Notes under the pieces: model-generated
Databases searched by the model: none
What the model saw: only the letters and a program-made list of their open reading frames with translations
Told to the model about the DNA's origin: nothing
From: Plotosus lineatus
Taxonomy: Eukaryota; Chordata; Actinopteri; Siluriformes; Plotosidae
Reading direction: 5' to 3'
DNA length: 64,000 nucleotides
Assembly: GCA_024760905.1 (NCBI GenBank)
Contig: CM045729.1
Location: 42,700,580-42,764,579, forward strand
Made by a program: the position numbers and the translations under genes
Shown here: piece by piece, positions 43,851-54,956 of the stretch
Position numbering within the stretch: the first letter of the stretch is position 1
Layout: each line of letters begins with the position of its first letter

Positions 43851-45300
43851 AGGATCTGTACAATGGGGGGGGGTTCCCATTTTCTCTCTAATTTAGTCGT
43901 GTCCAGTTTGCGCCCATCAAGTGAACAAGTATTGCCTTCTTTATCACCCAACCACCAATAACCACGTAAGGGTGTAAGTATGCACATGTCCCAGCCATGT
44001 CATGAAATGCTAGCCACTCTTTTCAATCTTTTCGAACTGTTGTACATGAATATTTGGTTGTGGTTTAACACACCTGGAAGGAAAGTGCTATCTGCTCTCT
44101 CATATTAATGAGCTCGTGATTGGCTGGTGATCGCTGTGAGTGAGTGTATGCCATCTCTCCCTCCTGTGAAAGCTCGGCCAGTTAACTCCAATGGATTCTC
44201 TGTCCAGCTGTGGATTAGAACTTGTGATCTCTGGGTGAATAGTCACCTTAGCTAATTGTGTGGGTGACAAAGTACAGTGAAAAAAGCCGTTTTTCTGGGT
44301 TTGAATTGGAGGCCAACAACAAACATTCTGTGTTTTGTTTGCATACTTATAGTCCAAACACATGCAATTAAGTCAACTGGCTAGGTTTAATTATCTGGGA
44401 ATGTAAAAGGTTGCTTATCAATAGATTTGCTTGCATTTGATATTTAAATGTGTACCCCACTTCTTGCCAAAGTCAACTGGGGCTCCAACTGAGACCCTGA
44501 TGGATAATCTTTGTCAAAATATATAATCAGTTGTCATATATAAATTTGGTGTTTGTGCTGAATGGTGTAAATGTGTGATTGGATGCATATGAGAACTGTT
44601 ATAAAAGACTGTATGATAAATTAAACAATGTGCAAGTGTTATACTACTGCAACCAGAGTGGTGGATTAGTTATTGATATAAAGCTTTTAAAGATGCTTCT
44701 AGTTACTGTCAAATAGTAAGACTTTTATCTGAAATTGCCATTTATCAGTATAATGTATAAAACCTGACGCACTGCTGGTTTTATTATTTAAATATATATT
44801 TCTCACTGTGGGTTATATTACTTTTAAGAACCACCCCAGATCACACCAATAATTCAGGCAATAAATCCCCAAGTTCAGCCTCACTTTATGTGATATTTTC
44901 TAAACAAGACACCAACGACTCCTCTTGAAAAGTTCATTACAGATCCTTTTTGTGTCAGCCTACAATGAGGGAAAGGCATGGGAGAGACAAAATTGCCAAT
45001 GTTCCCATAGGACAATGGATGCAATCCAGAAAAAGATCAAATGTGTGCACGTATCTAAGAAGAGAAAACATGATGATCTGAGCAGGCTCACAAGATTCTG
45101 GTGTCCACCTGATACATTTTCAAACAGATTTTGTATCCCATTTATTTTTCAGAGTCAAGCAGTTTTTTAATTATATCCATTTTTATTACAAATGATTCAA
45201 CTCACTTGATCACATGCAATAAATCAACCCACCATATCTTGGGGGGAAAAACACATTGAGATGTATAAAATTTATATTACAAGTATATTCTCACTTAACA
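43851..45300. other. slc4a3 first intron, no firm element
   Basis: A poly-G run is at 43864-43872. Frames at 44100-44363 and 44925-45170 lack splice context and motifs. Nothing recognised. Confidence 0.45.
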
Positions 45301-45304
45301 CTAC

Positions 45305-45615
45305 TATTAGGTCATGGGGAAGCTGGACCCTACCTCAGCTGACATCTTGTGAAGGCAAGATATACCCTGAACAGCTCGCCAGACCACTGCAGGGCAACAC
45401 ACACGCACGCACGCACACACACACACACACACACACCTAGGGGCAATTTAAAATAGCCAATTAGAATGATATAACGCATGTCTTTGGACTATGGGAAGGA
45501 ATCAATGTACCCAGAGGAAACAAACACAAAGAATGCGGAGCATGCAAACCTCACAGATATGCAAAATTCGAATCGAACACAGGACCTTCTAGCTGTGAGG
45601 CACTACACTACCGTT
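45305..45615 (-). repeat. tRNA-SINE, antisense, with internal (CA)n
   Basis: On the plus strand it reads tail-first: a type 2-like 3' part (gtcatggggaagctggaccctacctcagc, gaacagctcgccagaccactgcagg), a (CA)n at 45401-45436, then 'tttggactatgggaaggaatc', 'catgcaaacctcacag' and a B-box complement near 45570-45582. Strongly diverged. Confidence 0.65.
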
Positions 45616-45744
45616 TACAAGTACATAATGCACATTTTATCCAAAGCAGTCATAGCTTATATTATAATCACTCTTTATGATAAATTATATCTTCATTTAT
45701 AGAATAGACTCTTTGAGAACAGAGAATAACAATAACATTTCTCT

Positions 45745-46093
45745 GAACGCAATTGGGGCAGTGGTGTCCCGGTGGTAGAGTGTTAGATTACTGATCCAAG
45801 ACCGGGGTGTTCAAGCCACACTATCAGTATATTCTTACTGCTGTCCCCCCAGTGCAGTTAACAGGGTTATCAAAGGCCAGCCATATCTCTTACAGTTGGT
45901 GGTATGTAAAAGGAAATTACTGACTTTCGTCAATAGGCTACATCAGCTAGCGTGTTTCTACCCTGCACTGGCCTAGGAAGCTGTCTAGAGTGTACTCTGC
46001 CTTGGCAGAGTTTGCTGAGATGAGTGCTAGCCTCCCCGTGACCCCAAATTGGATTAAGCGGTTAAGAAAATGAATGAATGAATGAACACAATC
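45745..46093 (+). repeat. SINE-A full copy, tail type 2
   Basis: Head ggggcagtggtgtcccggtggtagagtg, body cccccagtgcagttaac..., tail gccttggcag...agcctccccgtgacccc...ggattaagcggttaag and (AATG)n. Direct repeats gaacgcaat (45745-45753) and gaacacaat (46085-46093 region) differ at one base. Moderately decayed. Confidence 0.8.
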
Positions 46094-47531
46094 AGTCTGA
46101 AGTGTATAGTTACAGATAATGGGTATCTTGGGGCAAAAAGGAAGAAGTAGCTCAGATGGCTTGCGATGGGTCAGAGGATGACTCTAGAGTGTTAAACAAG
46201 TATTCAACTGGACAACAACAAAAAAAGCTTAATAAAAAGGTTTTGGTGTTCTTTCCAGCAAAAATAATTATTTGTTTTTACTCTGCCTTCTCACTGCCAG
46301 GACATGCATGTTAAATGTTTCAACTAATTTTTTTGCTGAGTCATGTGCTTGAATCATGTTTTATTCATCTGTGTCAGACAAAAGTGATTGCTCGATATGG
46401 GTTTCTTTTGTTACTGCATCAAGGATTTTTTTCTTCTAAAATAAAAAGCTCTATGCATAATAACTGAAGAGTTAAAAAATGATTAACAGAAAGAATGGTG
46501 AACATGCATCATTTTATACCTATGATCTTCCGATAGTTTCTTGCTTGAACAAGATTGTCTTGGCTTGCAAGCTCTAGGAATTTTTGACTAGGATGGACTT
46601 ATACACAAATGTCAAGAAACAAGTATGTAGTCACCTGATTTATTTGAATTTGCATTAAATCAGAAATTTGCATGCAGGAGTACTTCAGTGCTGCAGTTTG
46701 AACACAGGAGAAAATCACTAAACTCCTGTAACAAACAAGTAAAGATTTTCTCTCTCTCTCCCTCTCTCTCTCTCTAGCTCTTTCAAGAAAAGTCCTGTTG
46801 TTTTCATGAGCACCTAGTTAAGATGTTAGAAGAGATATGAATAGAGGAAAGATTCAATTCTGCCTATTCCAAAATTTTCTCTCCTTAAGGTTTCCACCTC
46901 TTTACAAAAAAAAAAAAAAAAAAAAATCTGTTGTTATCTAAAGCACAGCCACCAAATATCCTTGGATTGGATTGATCTTTTATCTGAGGCCACATAGAAC
47001 AAAATGTAGGTCTCTGTCAGTTTCTGAAATGTAGCCTTGCTCCAACTCTCAGTCCCTGTAAACAAGCCCAACACTGGGGCAGACACAGTGGCTGGATGTA
47101 TTGAATGTCACACCTGGTTTTAATAAATGTTAATGGAAGTTTTGCAGTGTGTTTTCTCTTTTTTCGCCAGCTTTCTGATTTTATTGAGCCATTAATTTCT
47201 GATGTGACTTCTCTTAGGTGTCGATAAAAAGCCCTCCAAGAGAATGTTAATAAATAAAGCTGCAGAAGCACACACAACACTGGGTTAAACATTAACAAAT
47301 TACTTCATCGTCCATTTTCAATGAACCATCATTTTCTTAACACTCTTCTGTTCGTTAGAAAACCTCACAGCACCCTGTAATGTTGTCACAAAATAATACA
47401 CAGACACGCACAATCTTGTACGTTTTTTATTGTGGGGACATTTATTGACATAATGCATTCCCTAGACTAAGCCATCACAACTAAATGCTTATGCACAACC
47501 TTTATCCAAACCAAATTCTTTTCTGGTTATC
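46094..47531. other. slc4a3 first intron, no firm element
   Basis: (CT)n at 46747-46775 and poly-A at 46905-46926 are the only clear features. The minus frame at 47017-47298 is unsupported. Confidence 0.45.
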
Positions 47532-47879
47532 AATAAGTAGCTGGTGGATAGGGCGCAGGATCGCTGATCCTAAGGTTGGGGGTTCGAGTCCCCACAGGGT
47601 TGTCACTGTCCCCCCAGTGCTGCTAACTGGGTTCTCAAAGGCCGGCCATGTCTCTCACTGTCTATGGTGAGAGGCATGTAAAAGAACCATTGCTGAATTC
47701 CGTAAAGAGTAGGCTGCAAAGCCGTCAGTGTGTTTCTGTCCCTTGTTAAAGGGTTGTGACAGGAAGGGCATCCGACGTAAAAACCTATGCTAAATCAAAT
47801 GTGCGAATCAGATGATTCGCTGTGGTAACTCCCAAGAAAGGGAAAAAGCCAAAAGGAAGGAAGGAAGGGAATAAGTAGC
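47532..47879 (+). repeat. SINE-A copy, RTE-type tail, 10-bp target-site duplication
   Basis: This is a good example of the RTE-tailed form. The element 47542-47869 is flanked by aataagtagc at 47532-47541 and 47870-47879. The head starts at tggtggatagggcgc with B box gggttcgagtccc at 47580-47592. Body 47612-47740 is followed by an RTE-5'-like block at 47750-47810 (gggttgtgacaggaaggg, gcatccgacgtaaaaacc). The RTE-3'-like tail (gattcgctgtgg ... aaagccaaaagg) ends in (GGAA)n. Confidence 0.92.
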
Positions 47880-47885
47880 AAGTAT

Positions 47886-47942
<57 letters not shown>
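47886..47942. repeat. (CA)n microsatellite
   Basis: About 28 CA units immediately after the SINE-A copy. Confidence 0.97.
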
Positions 47943-47943
<1 letters not shown>

Positions 47944-48461
47944 TTCACAGTGCTCTTTTTTCCATTTTCCAACATCAAAGGGAATAGACTACAAACAGCA
48001 GGATTAGATTCTTATCCAAAAACTGTATCTTGCAACATGTTGCATCAGAGTTTTTACTTGACTAATGGTATTACAGTCACATTCACAACATTTAAATTCA
48101 ACTAACGTATTGTATTGAGTTAACATTTTGAGGTTCAGTCAAAAAGTAGACATTTTCAGAATTATGGATATGTTACTTTAAAATGTATGGGGTACACTGA
48201 CCAATATCCTTAGTGCACTAGAGTGAAGGGAACTTGGGAGAATTTGACAGTTGAATGCAAAGGAAAATAAAATTTTGTTTTGCAGAAATGTTGAGTCATT
48301 CACGAAGAGACAGGAAGACAAAATCTCGCAAACATGAGATCTGCAACACTCAATGAGTCCTTTTGTTCGGTGTTCTGAAACAACTCTGCAAGTTTTAAAA
48401 CAGAAAAAGCTCCCAATACATCAACATCTATATTTCTACATACGTATTTAGACTATATTTG

Positions 48462-48465
<4 letters not shown>
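47943..48465. other. slc4a3 first intron, no element seen
   Basis: No exon, repeat or RNA gene recognised. Confidence 0.45.

Positions 48466-48513
<48 letters not shown>
48466..48513. repeat. (TA)n microsatellite, left flank of Tc1
   Basis: About 23 TA units. The same repeat resumes at 50070 after the Tc1 element, so the element landed within it. Confidence 0.95.
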
Positions 48514-48516
<3 letters not shown>

Positions 48517-50068
48517 TAGTCCTTCTCAAAAAATTTGCATATTGTGATGAAGTTCACTATTTTCTGTAATGTACTGATAAAAATTAAACTTTCATATAAT
48601 TTAGAGTCATTGCACACCAACTGAAATATTTCAGGTTTTTTATTGTTTTAATACTGATGATTTTGGCATACAGCTCATGAAAATCCAAATTTCCTATCTC
48701 AAAAAATTAACATATTTCATCCGACCAATAAAAAAAAGTGTTTTTAATACAAAAAAAAGTCAACCTTCAAATAATTATGTTAAATTATGCACTCGATACT
48801 TGGTCGGGAATCCTTTTGCAGAAATGACTGCTTCAATGCGGCGTGGCATGGAGGCAATCAGCCTGTGGCATTGCTGAGGTGTTATGAAGGCCCACGATGC
48901 TTCGATAGCAGCCTTAAGCTCATCCACAGTGTTGGGTCTGGTGTCTCTCAACTTTCTCTTCACAATATCCCACAGATTCTCGATGGGATTCAGGTCAGGA
49001 GAGTTGGCAGGCCAATTGAGCACAGTAATACCATGGCCAGTAAACCATTTACCAGTGGTTTTGGCACTGTGAGCAGGTTCCAGGTCGTGCTGAAAAATGA
49101 AATCTTCATTTCCATAAAGCTTTTCAGCAGATGGAAGCATGAAGTGCTCCAAAATCTCCTGAAAGCTAGCTGCATTGACCCTGCCCTTGATAAAACACAG
49201 TGGACCAACACCAGCAACTGACATGGCACCCCAAACCATCACTGACTGTGGGTACTTGACACTGGACTTCAGGTATTTTGGCATTTCCTTCTCCCCAGTC
49301 TTCCTCCAGACTCTGGCGCCTTGATTTCCGAATGACATACAAAATTTGTTTTCATTCGAAAAAAGTACTTTGGACCACTGAGCAACAGTCCCGTGCTGCT
49401 TCTCTGTAGCCCAGGTCAGGCGCTTCTACCGCTGTTTCTGGTTCAAAAGTGGCTTGACCTGGGGAATGCGGCACCTGTAGCCCAGTCCACTGCTTCCACA
49501 GGTCCCCCAAGGTCTGGAATCGGCCCTTCTCCACAATCTTCCTCAGGGTCCAGTCACCTCTTCTGGTTGTGCAGCGTTTTTTGCCATACTTTTTCCTTCC
49601 CACAGACGTCCCACTGAGGTGCCTTGATACAGCACTCTGGGAACAGCCTATTCACTCAGAGATTTCTTTCCGTGTCTTACCCTTTTGCTTGAGGGTGTCA
49701 ATGATGGCCTTCTGGACAGCAGTCAGGTCGGCAGCCTTACCAGTGATTGCGGTTTTGAGTAATGAACCAGGCTGGGAGTTTTTAAATGCCTCAGGAATCT
49801 TTTGCAGGTGTTTAGAGTTAATTGGATGATTCAGATGATTAGGTTAATAGCTCGTTTAGAGTACCTTTTCATGATATGCAAATTTTTTGAGATAGGAATT
49901 TTGGGTTTTCATGAGCTGTATGCCAAATCATCAGTATTAAAACAATTAAAGACCTGAAATATTTCAGTTGGTGTGCAATGAATCTAAAATATATGAAAGT
50001 TTAATTATTATCAGTACATTACAGAAAATAATGAACTTCACAATATGCAAATTTTTTGAGAAGGATGA

Positions 50069-50069
<1 letters not shown>
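48514..50069 (-). mobile_element. Complete Tc1-like transposon, 1556 bp, IR/DR termini
   Basis: Terminal inverted repeats of about 200 bp each contain an outer and an inner direct repeat. Left outer is 48521-48545 and left inner 48695-48720; right inner is 49869-49894 and right outer 50039-50064, all variants of tctcaaaaaatttgcatat. The element sits in a TA repeat, consistent with TA target choice. The transposase is on the minus strand and is broken (next entry). The collapsed copy at 24817-25905 is of the same family. Confidence 0.92.
48775..49768 (-). pseudogene. Tc1 transposase, frameshifted, first catalytic Asp lost
   Basis: The N-terminal region (complement of 49660-49768) retains the paired-like helix-turn-helix with a stop in the ISE segment. 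The middle is in a second frame (49352-49603, KCTTRRGDWTLRKIVEKG-like). The C-terminal 187 codons are open at 48775-49338: RVWRKTGEKEMPKYLKSSVK, VMVWGAMSVAG, FQHDLEPAHSAKTT (second Asp), NSPDLNPIENLWDIV (third acid) and an RRIEAVISAKGF end. Where the other copy has FSDESKF, this one reads FSNENKF (about 49345-49365), so the first catalytic Asp is Asn. The protein would be inactive. Confidence 0.88.

Positions 50070-50115
<46 letters not shown>
50070..50115. repeat. (TA)n(TG)n microsatellite, right flank of Tc1
   Basis: TA units to 50106, then a short TG run. Confidence 0.92.
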
Positions 50116-50117
<2 letters not shown>

Positions 50118-50465
50118 AAAATAAACACTTTTCGCATGCTGTCTCCCAAGTACATTCACAATTTCAAGCATTTTCATGGTGCACACCTGGTGTTAACGGT
50201 TTTGATGGGAGTGGGGAATGGGGAATGGGTCCGATTCACCACCTTTTGAAGGCAAACATGTCAGCCCCATCACATCTGTAGTTACAGTTAGATAAGTTAG
50301 TCAGATATAGTCAGAGTGTTAGTTGAAAGTGTGATTACTGTAAACACCAAACCAAACACTGCTCCTCATTAACCACGTTTCTTAAACAGACTTTATAGAA
50401 TGCTTCTGCATGTTCTCCTATCGCAGCCCTTGATGATTTAATGAAGGATAAATATTTATAGAAAT
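50116..50465. other. slc4a3 first intron, no element seen
   Basis: Nothing recognised. Confidence 0.45.
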
Positions 50466-50837
50466 ACCATATAAATAAGGGGGCAGTGGTGGTCTAGTGG
50501 TATAGGGCGCTGGATCGCTGATCCAAAAGTTCGGGGTTCGAGTCCCACTCTCCACAAGGTTGTCACTGTCCTCCCAGTGCAGCTAACTGGGTTATCAAAA
50601 GGCCGACCATGTCTCTCACTGTCTATGGTGTGAGGCATGTAAAAGAACCATTGCTGACTTTCGACAAGAGTAGGCTGCAAAGCCGTCAGCATGTTTCCAC
50701 CCTGCGATGGCCTGGCGAGCTGTCCAGGGTGTACTCTGCCCTCGCCCTGAGTTGGCTGGGATGGGCCCCAGCCTCCCCGCGACCCTAATTAGGATGAAGC
50801 GGTTACAGAAGATGAACTGAACTGAACCATATAAATA
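50466..50837 (+). repeat. SINE-A full copy, tail type 2, 12-bp target-site duplication
   Basis: Reference copy of the second form. The body 50478-50825 is flanked by accatataaata at 50466-50477 and 50826-50837. Head ggcagtggtggtctagtggt, B box ggttcgagtcccac at 50538-50551, SINE-A body to about 50690. It then has a different 3' third: accctgcgatggcctggcgagctg, ccagcctccccgcgaccctaattagg and a gaactgaactgaa tail. Confidence 0.93.
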
Positions 50838-50844
50838 CTCATAC

Positions 50845-52310
50845 AGATACAGTAATGGAGCCGTGAGGGGGCACAAACCATTGTCCATCCTCACGCCGGT
50901 CCCAAGCCCGAATAAATGCAGAGGGTTGTGACAGGAAGGGCATCCGGCATAAAACCTTTGCCAGAATACAGAATATGAATCGTCAAAACAAATTTCATAC
51001 TGGATCGGTCGAGGCCCGGGTTAATCATCATCAGTACTGTGCATCAGTACTGTTAACCAACAGGGTGCTGGAGGAAATTGGACTACTGTTGGTCGAAGAA
51101 GGAGAAGCGGGAGGTGTGTCCGTAAGCAGAGGGAGAAGAGGAAAGGCATGAGTCTAAGACTGAGAGTAGGGACTTTGAATGTTGGAACTATGACGGGAAA
51201 AGATAGAGAGCTGGCTGGCATGATACAGAGGAGGAAAGTGGACATACTGTGTGTGTTCAGGAAACCAGATGGAAAGGTAGCAAGGCTAGAAGAAATGGAG
51301 TAGGAGTCATTTTGGAGGGGTTTGTTAGGAATGTTCTAGAAGTGAAAGAGTGTCAGAGTGATGAGTCTCAAGTTAGAAATTGAAGGTGTGATGTTCAATG
51401 TTGTTAGCGCTTATGCCCCACAGGCAGGATGTGAGCTAGAAAAGAAGGAGAGATTCTGGAGTGAGTTAGATGAAGTGATGCAGAGTGCCCCCAGAGTTGA
51501 AAGAGTGGTCATTGGTGCACACTTCAATGGACATGTTGGTGCAGGCAATAGAGGGAACGAGGAAGTGATGGGCAGGTTTGGTATCCAGGACAGGAACACA
51601 GAAGGACAGATGTTGATAGATTTTGCAAAAAGTATGGAAATGGAAGGTGAAGAACGTGAAGGCAGATCAGAAGACAAAGTGGTGGAAGCTGAAAAAGGAA
51701 GAGTGTCGTGTTGTCTTCAAGGAGGAGTTGAAACAGGCTTTAGATGGTCAGGAAGTGCTTCCAGATGACTGGACAACTCCAGTTAATGTGATCAGGGAGA
51801 CAGGTAAGAGAGTACTTGGTGTGTCCTCTGGAAGGACAGTTGATAAGGACACTTGGTGGTGGAATGAGGAAGTGCAGGAATGTGTACAAATGAAGAGGTT
51901 ATCTAAGAAGAAGTGGAACATAGAGAGGACCGAAGAGAGTAAACAGGAGTACAGGGAGACACAGCGTAAGGCGAACATAGTGGTGTCAAAGGCCAAACAG
52001 AGGGCGTATGACGACTTGTATGATAGGTTGGACAGTAAGGAGGGGGAAGATGATTTATACGGGTTGGCACAGCAGAGAAGTAGAGATGGGAAGGATGTGC
52101 AGCAAGTTAGTGATTAAGGACAGAGTGGGAAACGTATTGACTGATGACAGAAGTGTGTTGGGAAGATGGAAAGACTACTTGATGATGAATGAGGAAAATG
52201 AGAAAGAGAGAAAAGAGAAGAAGAGGTGACTGTTGAGGCCCAGGAAGTAGCAAAGATTAGTAAGGGCAAAGTGAGGAGGGCACTGAAGAGGATGAAGAGT
52301 GGAAAGGCTA
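50845..52310 (+). mobile_element. RTE LINE 5' half, decayed, with internal deletions
   Basis: The 5' UTR (cacgccggtcccaagcccg, gggttgtgacaggaagggc, ggatcggtcgaggcccgggtt) aligns with 40555-40720 of the reference copy. The endonuclease follows with several gaps; part of the N-terminal coding sequence and the QVD/H region between about 51640 and 51650 are deleted. The linker (TWWWNEEVQECVQMKRLSKK) ends near 52300 at an abrupt switch to a ta-rich joint. The RT domain is absent. Confidence 0.9.
51358..52229 (+). pseudogene. RTE endonuclease/linker remnant
   Basis: Frame 51358-51768 carries SLKLEIEGVMFNVVSAYAPQ and VIGAHFNGHVGAGN, where the catalytic Asp of the GADFNGH block is His. Frame 51623-52117 carries the linker from KTKWWKLKKEECRVV. 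The two frames overlap because a deletion joined 'KSMEME' directly to the linker, removing roughly 70 residues of the endonuclease C-terminal part. Confidence 0.85.
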
Positions 52311-52317
52311 TATATAT

Positions 52318-52512
52318 AAAGCACATGTGGACAGATTGGGCAAACTCCCATGCCCCCTCCAGAATCCTGTGGAGCGTATAGAATTGGTCAAGAGTGCTAC
52401 GGCCAGGACGAAAACCACATTGCTCCTCCTGAATCCGAGGTTCGACTATCGATCGGATCCTCCTCTCTAGTACCCCTGCATAGACTTTCCCAGGTAGGCT
52501 GAGGAGTGTAAT
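52318..52512 (-). mobile_element. Rex3 reverse-transcriptase fragment
   Basis: The minus strand encodes a Rex3-type block: LSLPGKVYAGVLERRI, then a PRIQEEQCGFRPG-like region, then an ILEGAWEFAQSVHM-like end at 52320. It is about 195 bp, joined at both sides to unrelated elements (RTE to the left, DNA transposon to the right). Confidence 0.75.
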
Positions 52513-52514
52513 AT

Positions 52515-53070
52515 ATCACTGCCTTTACACGGTATTTCAAGACCCCCTGCCACTGGGGAATGTCTATAATGTTCATCAGTAACAACACATTTGATTGTTC
52601 CGCTGTACTTTAAAAAACAGGAAAATATTTTGCTGTGTTCTCTTGGTAAATGTCCAACAAGATGAACCATTAGAAACTGCTACAGCAAAACTATGGGATG
52701 CTCTGAATGGATGGAGCGAAGAGTCAGATATGGACCTATCAGAAAATGATGCAGAGTATTTTTCACCAGATTCTCCTGCTCACCACCAACTTCATAAATT
52801 TAAGCAGGTTCCTGGACATGTGCTTTTGTTTATGTCCGTGTTGATTGGTTCAATGTGACATGTGCTAAAGTTGACATTCGTGTTGATTGGCTCGATGGAA
52901 CAGCACCAGGAGGGAAAAGTTTTTTGTTTTTTTTTTTTTAATTTATGCTGTTTTCTGTTTATTTTCAGCTCTCATGTAAGTAGTTTGATTGATACCACAA
53001 AATGAGTAACACAAATACCAGTAAAACTCTTTTATTGTTCTGTTATTATTCATGTAGTTGCTGTCCAAAT
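52515..53070 (+). mobile_element. Second copy of the ACCGTATT-type DNA transposon (ends lost)
   Basis: It matches 32900-33450: ctgcctttacacggtatttc, gtctataatgttcatcagtaac, ttttgctgtgttctcttggtaaatg, and then gcttttgtttatgtccgtgttg to ataccacaaaatgagtaac. The coding remnant is better kept here: ETATAKLWDALNGWSEESDM and SENDAEYFSPDSPAHHQLH at 52670-52800. Terminal repeats are not present. Confidence 0.75.
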
Positions 53071-53074
53071 GTTA

Positions 53075-54350
53075 CCAATTTCTGACATTTTTTGCATGTT
53101 TGTCACAAAACGCAAGTCAACAGAAAATGCAGTTTTCAATGCCAATTGCATTTACTAAGGGGGGAAAACATCTTAACCTACAAAGGCCCATGTGAATAAT
53201 TAATTGCCTCCCTATACCTAATAGCTGTTTGAACCACCTTTTGCAGCAATAACTGCAGTCAAGTGTTTGCGATAAGAGGTGATGAGTCTTTCACATCGCT
53301 GTGATGGGACTTTGGCCCACTCTTCTCTGCAGAATTGTTTAAGATTAACCAGATTGGACGGTTTTCGGGCATGAACAGCCTTTTTAAGGTCATGCCACAG
53401 CATCTCAATAGGGTTCAGGTCAGGACTTTGACTAGGCCACTCCAAAACTCTCATTTTGTTCTTTATAAGCCATTCAGAAGTGGACTTTCTGGTGTGCTTC
53501 AGATCATTATCTTGCTGCAGAACCCAGGTGCGCTTTAGCTTGAGGTCTCAAACTGATGGACGAACATTCCTCACCAGGATTTCTTACAGAATTCATGGTT
53601 CTATCAATCATGACAAGTCGCCCAGGTCCTGAAACAGCAACGCAGACCCAGATCATCACACTTCCACCACCATGTTTTACTGTTGGCACAATGTTCTTTT
53701 TATCAATTGCAGTGTTCCTTTTGCGCTAGATGTAACGGGATGCATTTGTCCCAAAAAGTTCTGTCTAGAGGACATTTTCCCAAAAGCTTTGGGGATGATC
53801 AAAATGTTTCTTGGCAAAAGTGAATCATGCATTGATATTCTTTTTTGTCAACAGTGGCTTTCGCATCAGAACTCTTCCATGGAAGAAGTATCTTTCTGAT
53901 GGTGGAGTCATGAACATTGACATTAACTGAGGCAAGTGAGGTTTGTAGTGGTTTAGAAGTGGTTTTTGGATCCTTTGTGACTTCTCCAGTTAGTCTGATC
54001 TGTGCTCTTGGAGTAATTTTGGTAGGTCAGTTACTCCTGGGAAGAGTCCCCACTGTGCCATGCCAGTTATGGATAATGGCTCTGGCTCTGACAGTGGTCT
54101 GCTGGAGTTCCAAAGATTTACCAATGACTTTGTATCCTTTGACTGAGACATCTGTATAATCTTCTTTCTTGTTTGCTCTTTAAGCTCACTGGATCGCAGC
54201 ATGATGATGTATGGCCTACCTCACCTTGTCAGACAGGTTTTATGTTAGGGATCTCCTGATTGGAAATGTCTGGCAGAAATCAGGCCTGGGTATTGGCACG
54301 AAATTGAACTCAGTGTTCCCAAATAATAGGATTAATCACAATTATAGACA
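53075..54350 (-). mobile_element. Tc1/mariner transposon, minus strand, decayed
   Basis: The 3' non-coding part 53075-53215 (tttgcatgtttgtcacaaaacg, tgaataattaattgcc) is followed by transposase pieces on the minus strand, up to an N-terminal piece at 53990-54202. Terminal repeats are too worn to define. It belongs to the same broad group as the copy at 29780-30784 (shared HDLKKAVHAR and LKQFCREEWAK region). Confidence 0.75.
53218..54202 (-). pseudogene. Tc1 transposase, three frames
   Basis: The N-terminus MLRSSELKEQTRKKIIQMSQ (54202 down) includes the start of the DNA-binding domain with WNSSRPLSEPE. The middle piece has TVKHGGGSVMIWVCVAVSGPG at 53620-53685. The C-terminal piece RVLEWPSQSPDLNPIEMLWH (53390-53454) includes the last catalytic acid, and ends HLTAVIAAKGGSNSY. 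Frameshifts and a stop after HLGSAAR separate them. Confidence 0.82.
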
Positions 54351-54426
54351 GACGTTTTATTTAGTATAAGGCCACTGGTCCATAATAGATACATACATAT
54401 ATTACATATTTGTTTTTTTTCATATT

Positions 54427-54582
<156 letters not shown>

Positions 54583-54956
54583 CACTGCATGACTTTGCAA
54601 GAGTACTTCCATGATTAAAGAGAGCCATCAGAGTTCCTAATTTTCTTAACATTACATAAAAATAGGCACAAGTTTTTAATGACACATTCATTTGTTGTAG
54701 ACATTAGATTAAGAAAGGTATATTTTGATGTGGGTAGTTCATATATTTAGCTAAAATATCATTTCTTATAACACTATAGGCTTTGCAATAAAGCAGTACA
54801 TGTATTTCATCTTCAATTGGCAGAAAGGACAAAATCTCAAGACCAATGGCACATTATTGTATCTGCCTGTTTCTATGCTCAGTCTGAAATTACCACATCT
54901 GAATTTTGTCAAGCAATTTCTTAAATACAGGGCTAAATCTAAGCTAAGTCTCGACA
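54583..54956. other. slc4a3 first intron, no element seen
   Basis: Minus frame 54766-54957 is weak. It has a CPFC-like pair but no family match and no splice context. Confidence 0.4.

Noticed and set aside
44925..45170. Plus-strand 81-codon frame
   Set aside because: Weak composition, no domain and no donor/acceptor of quality.
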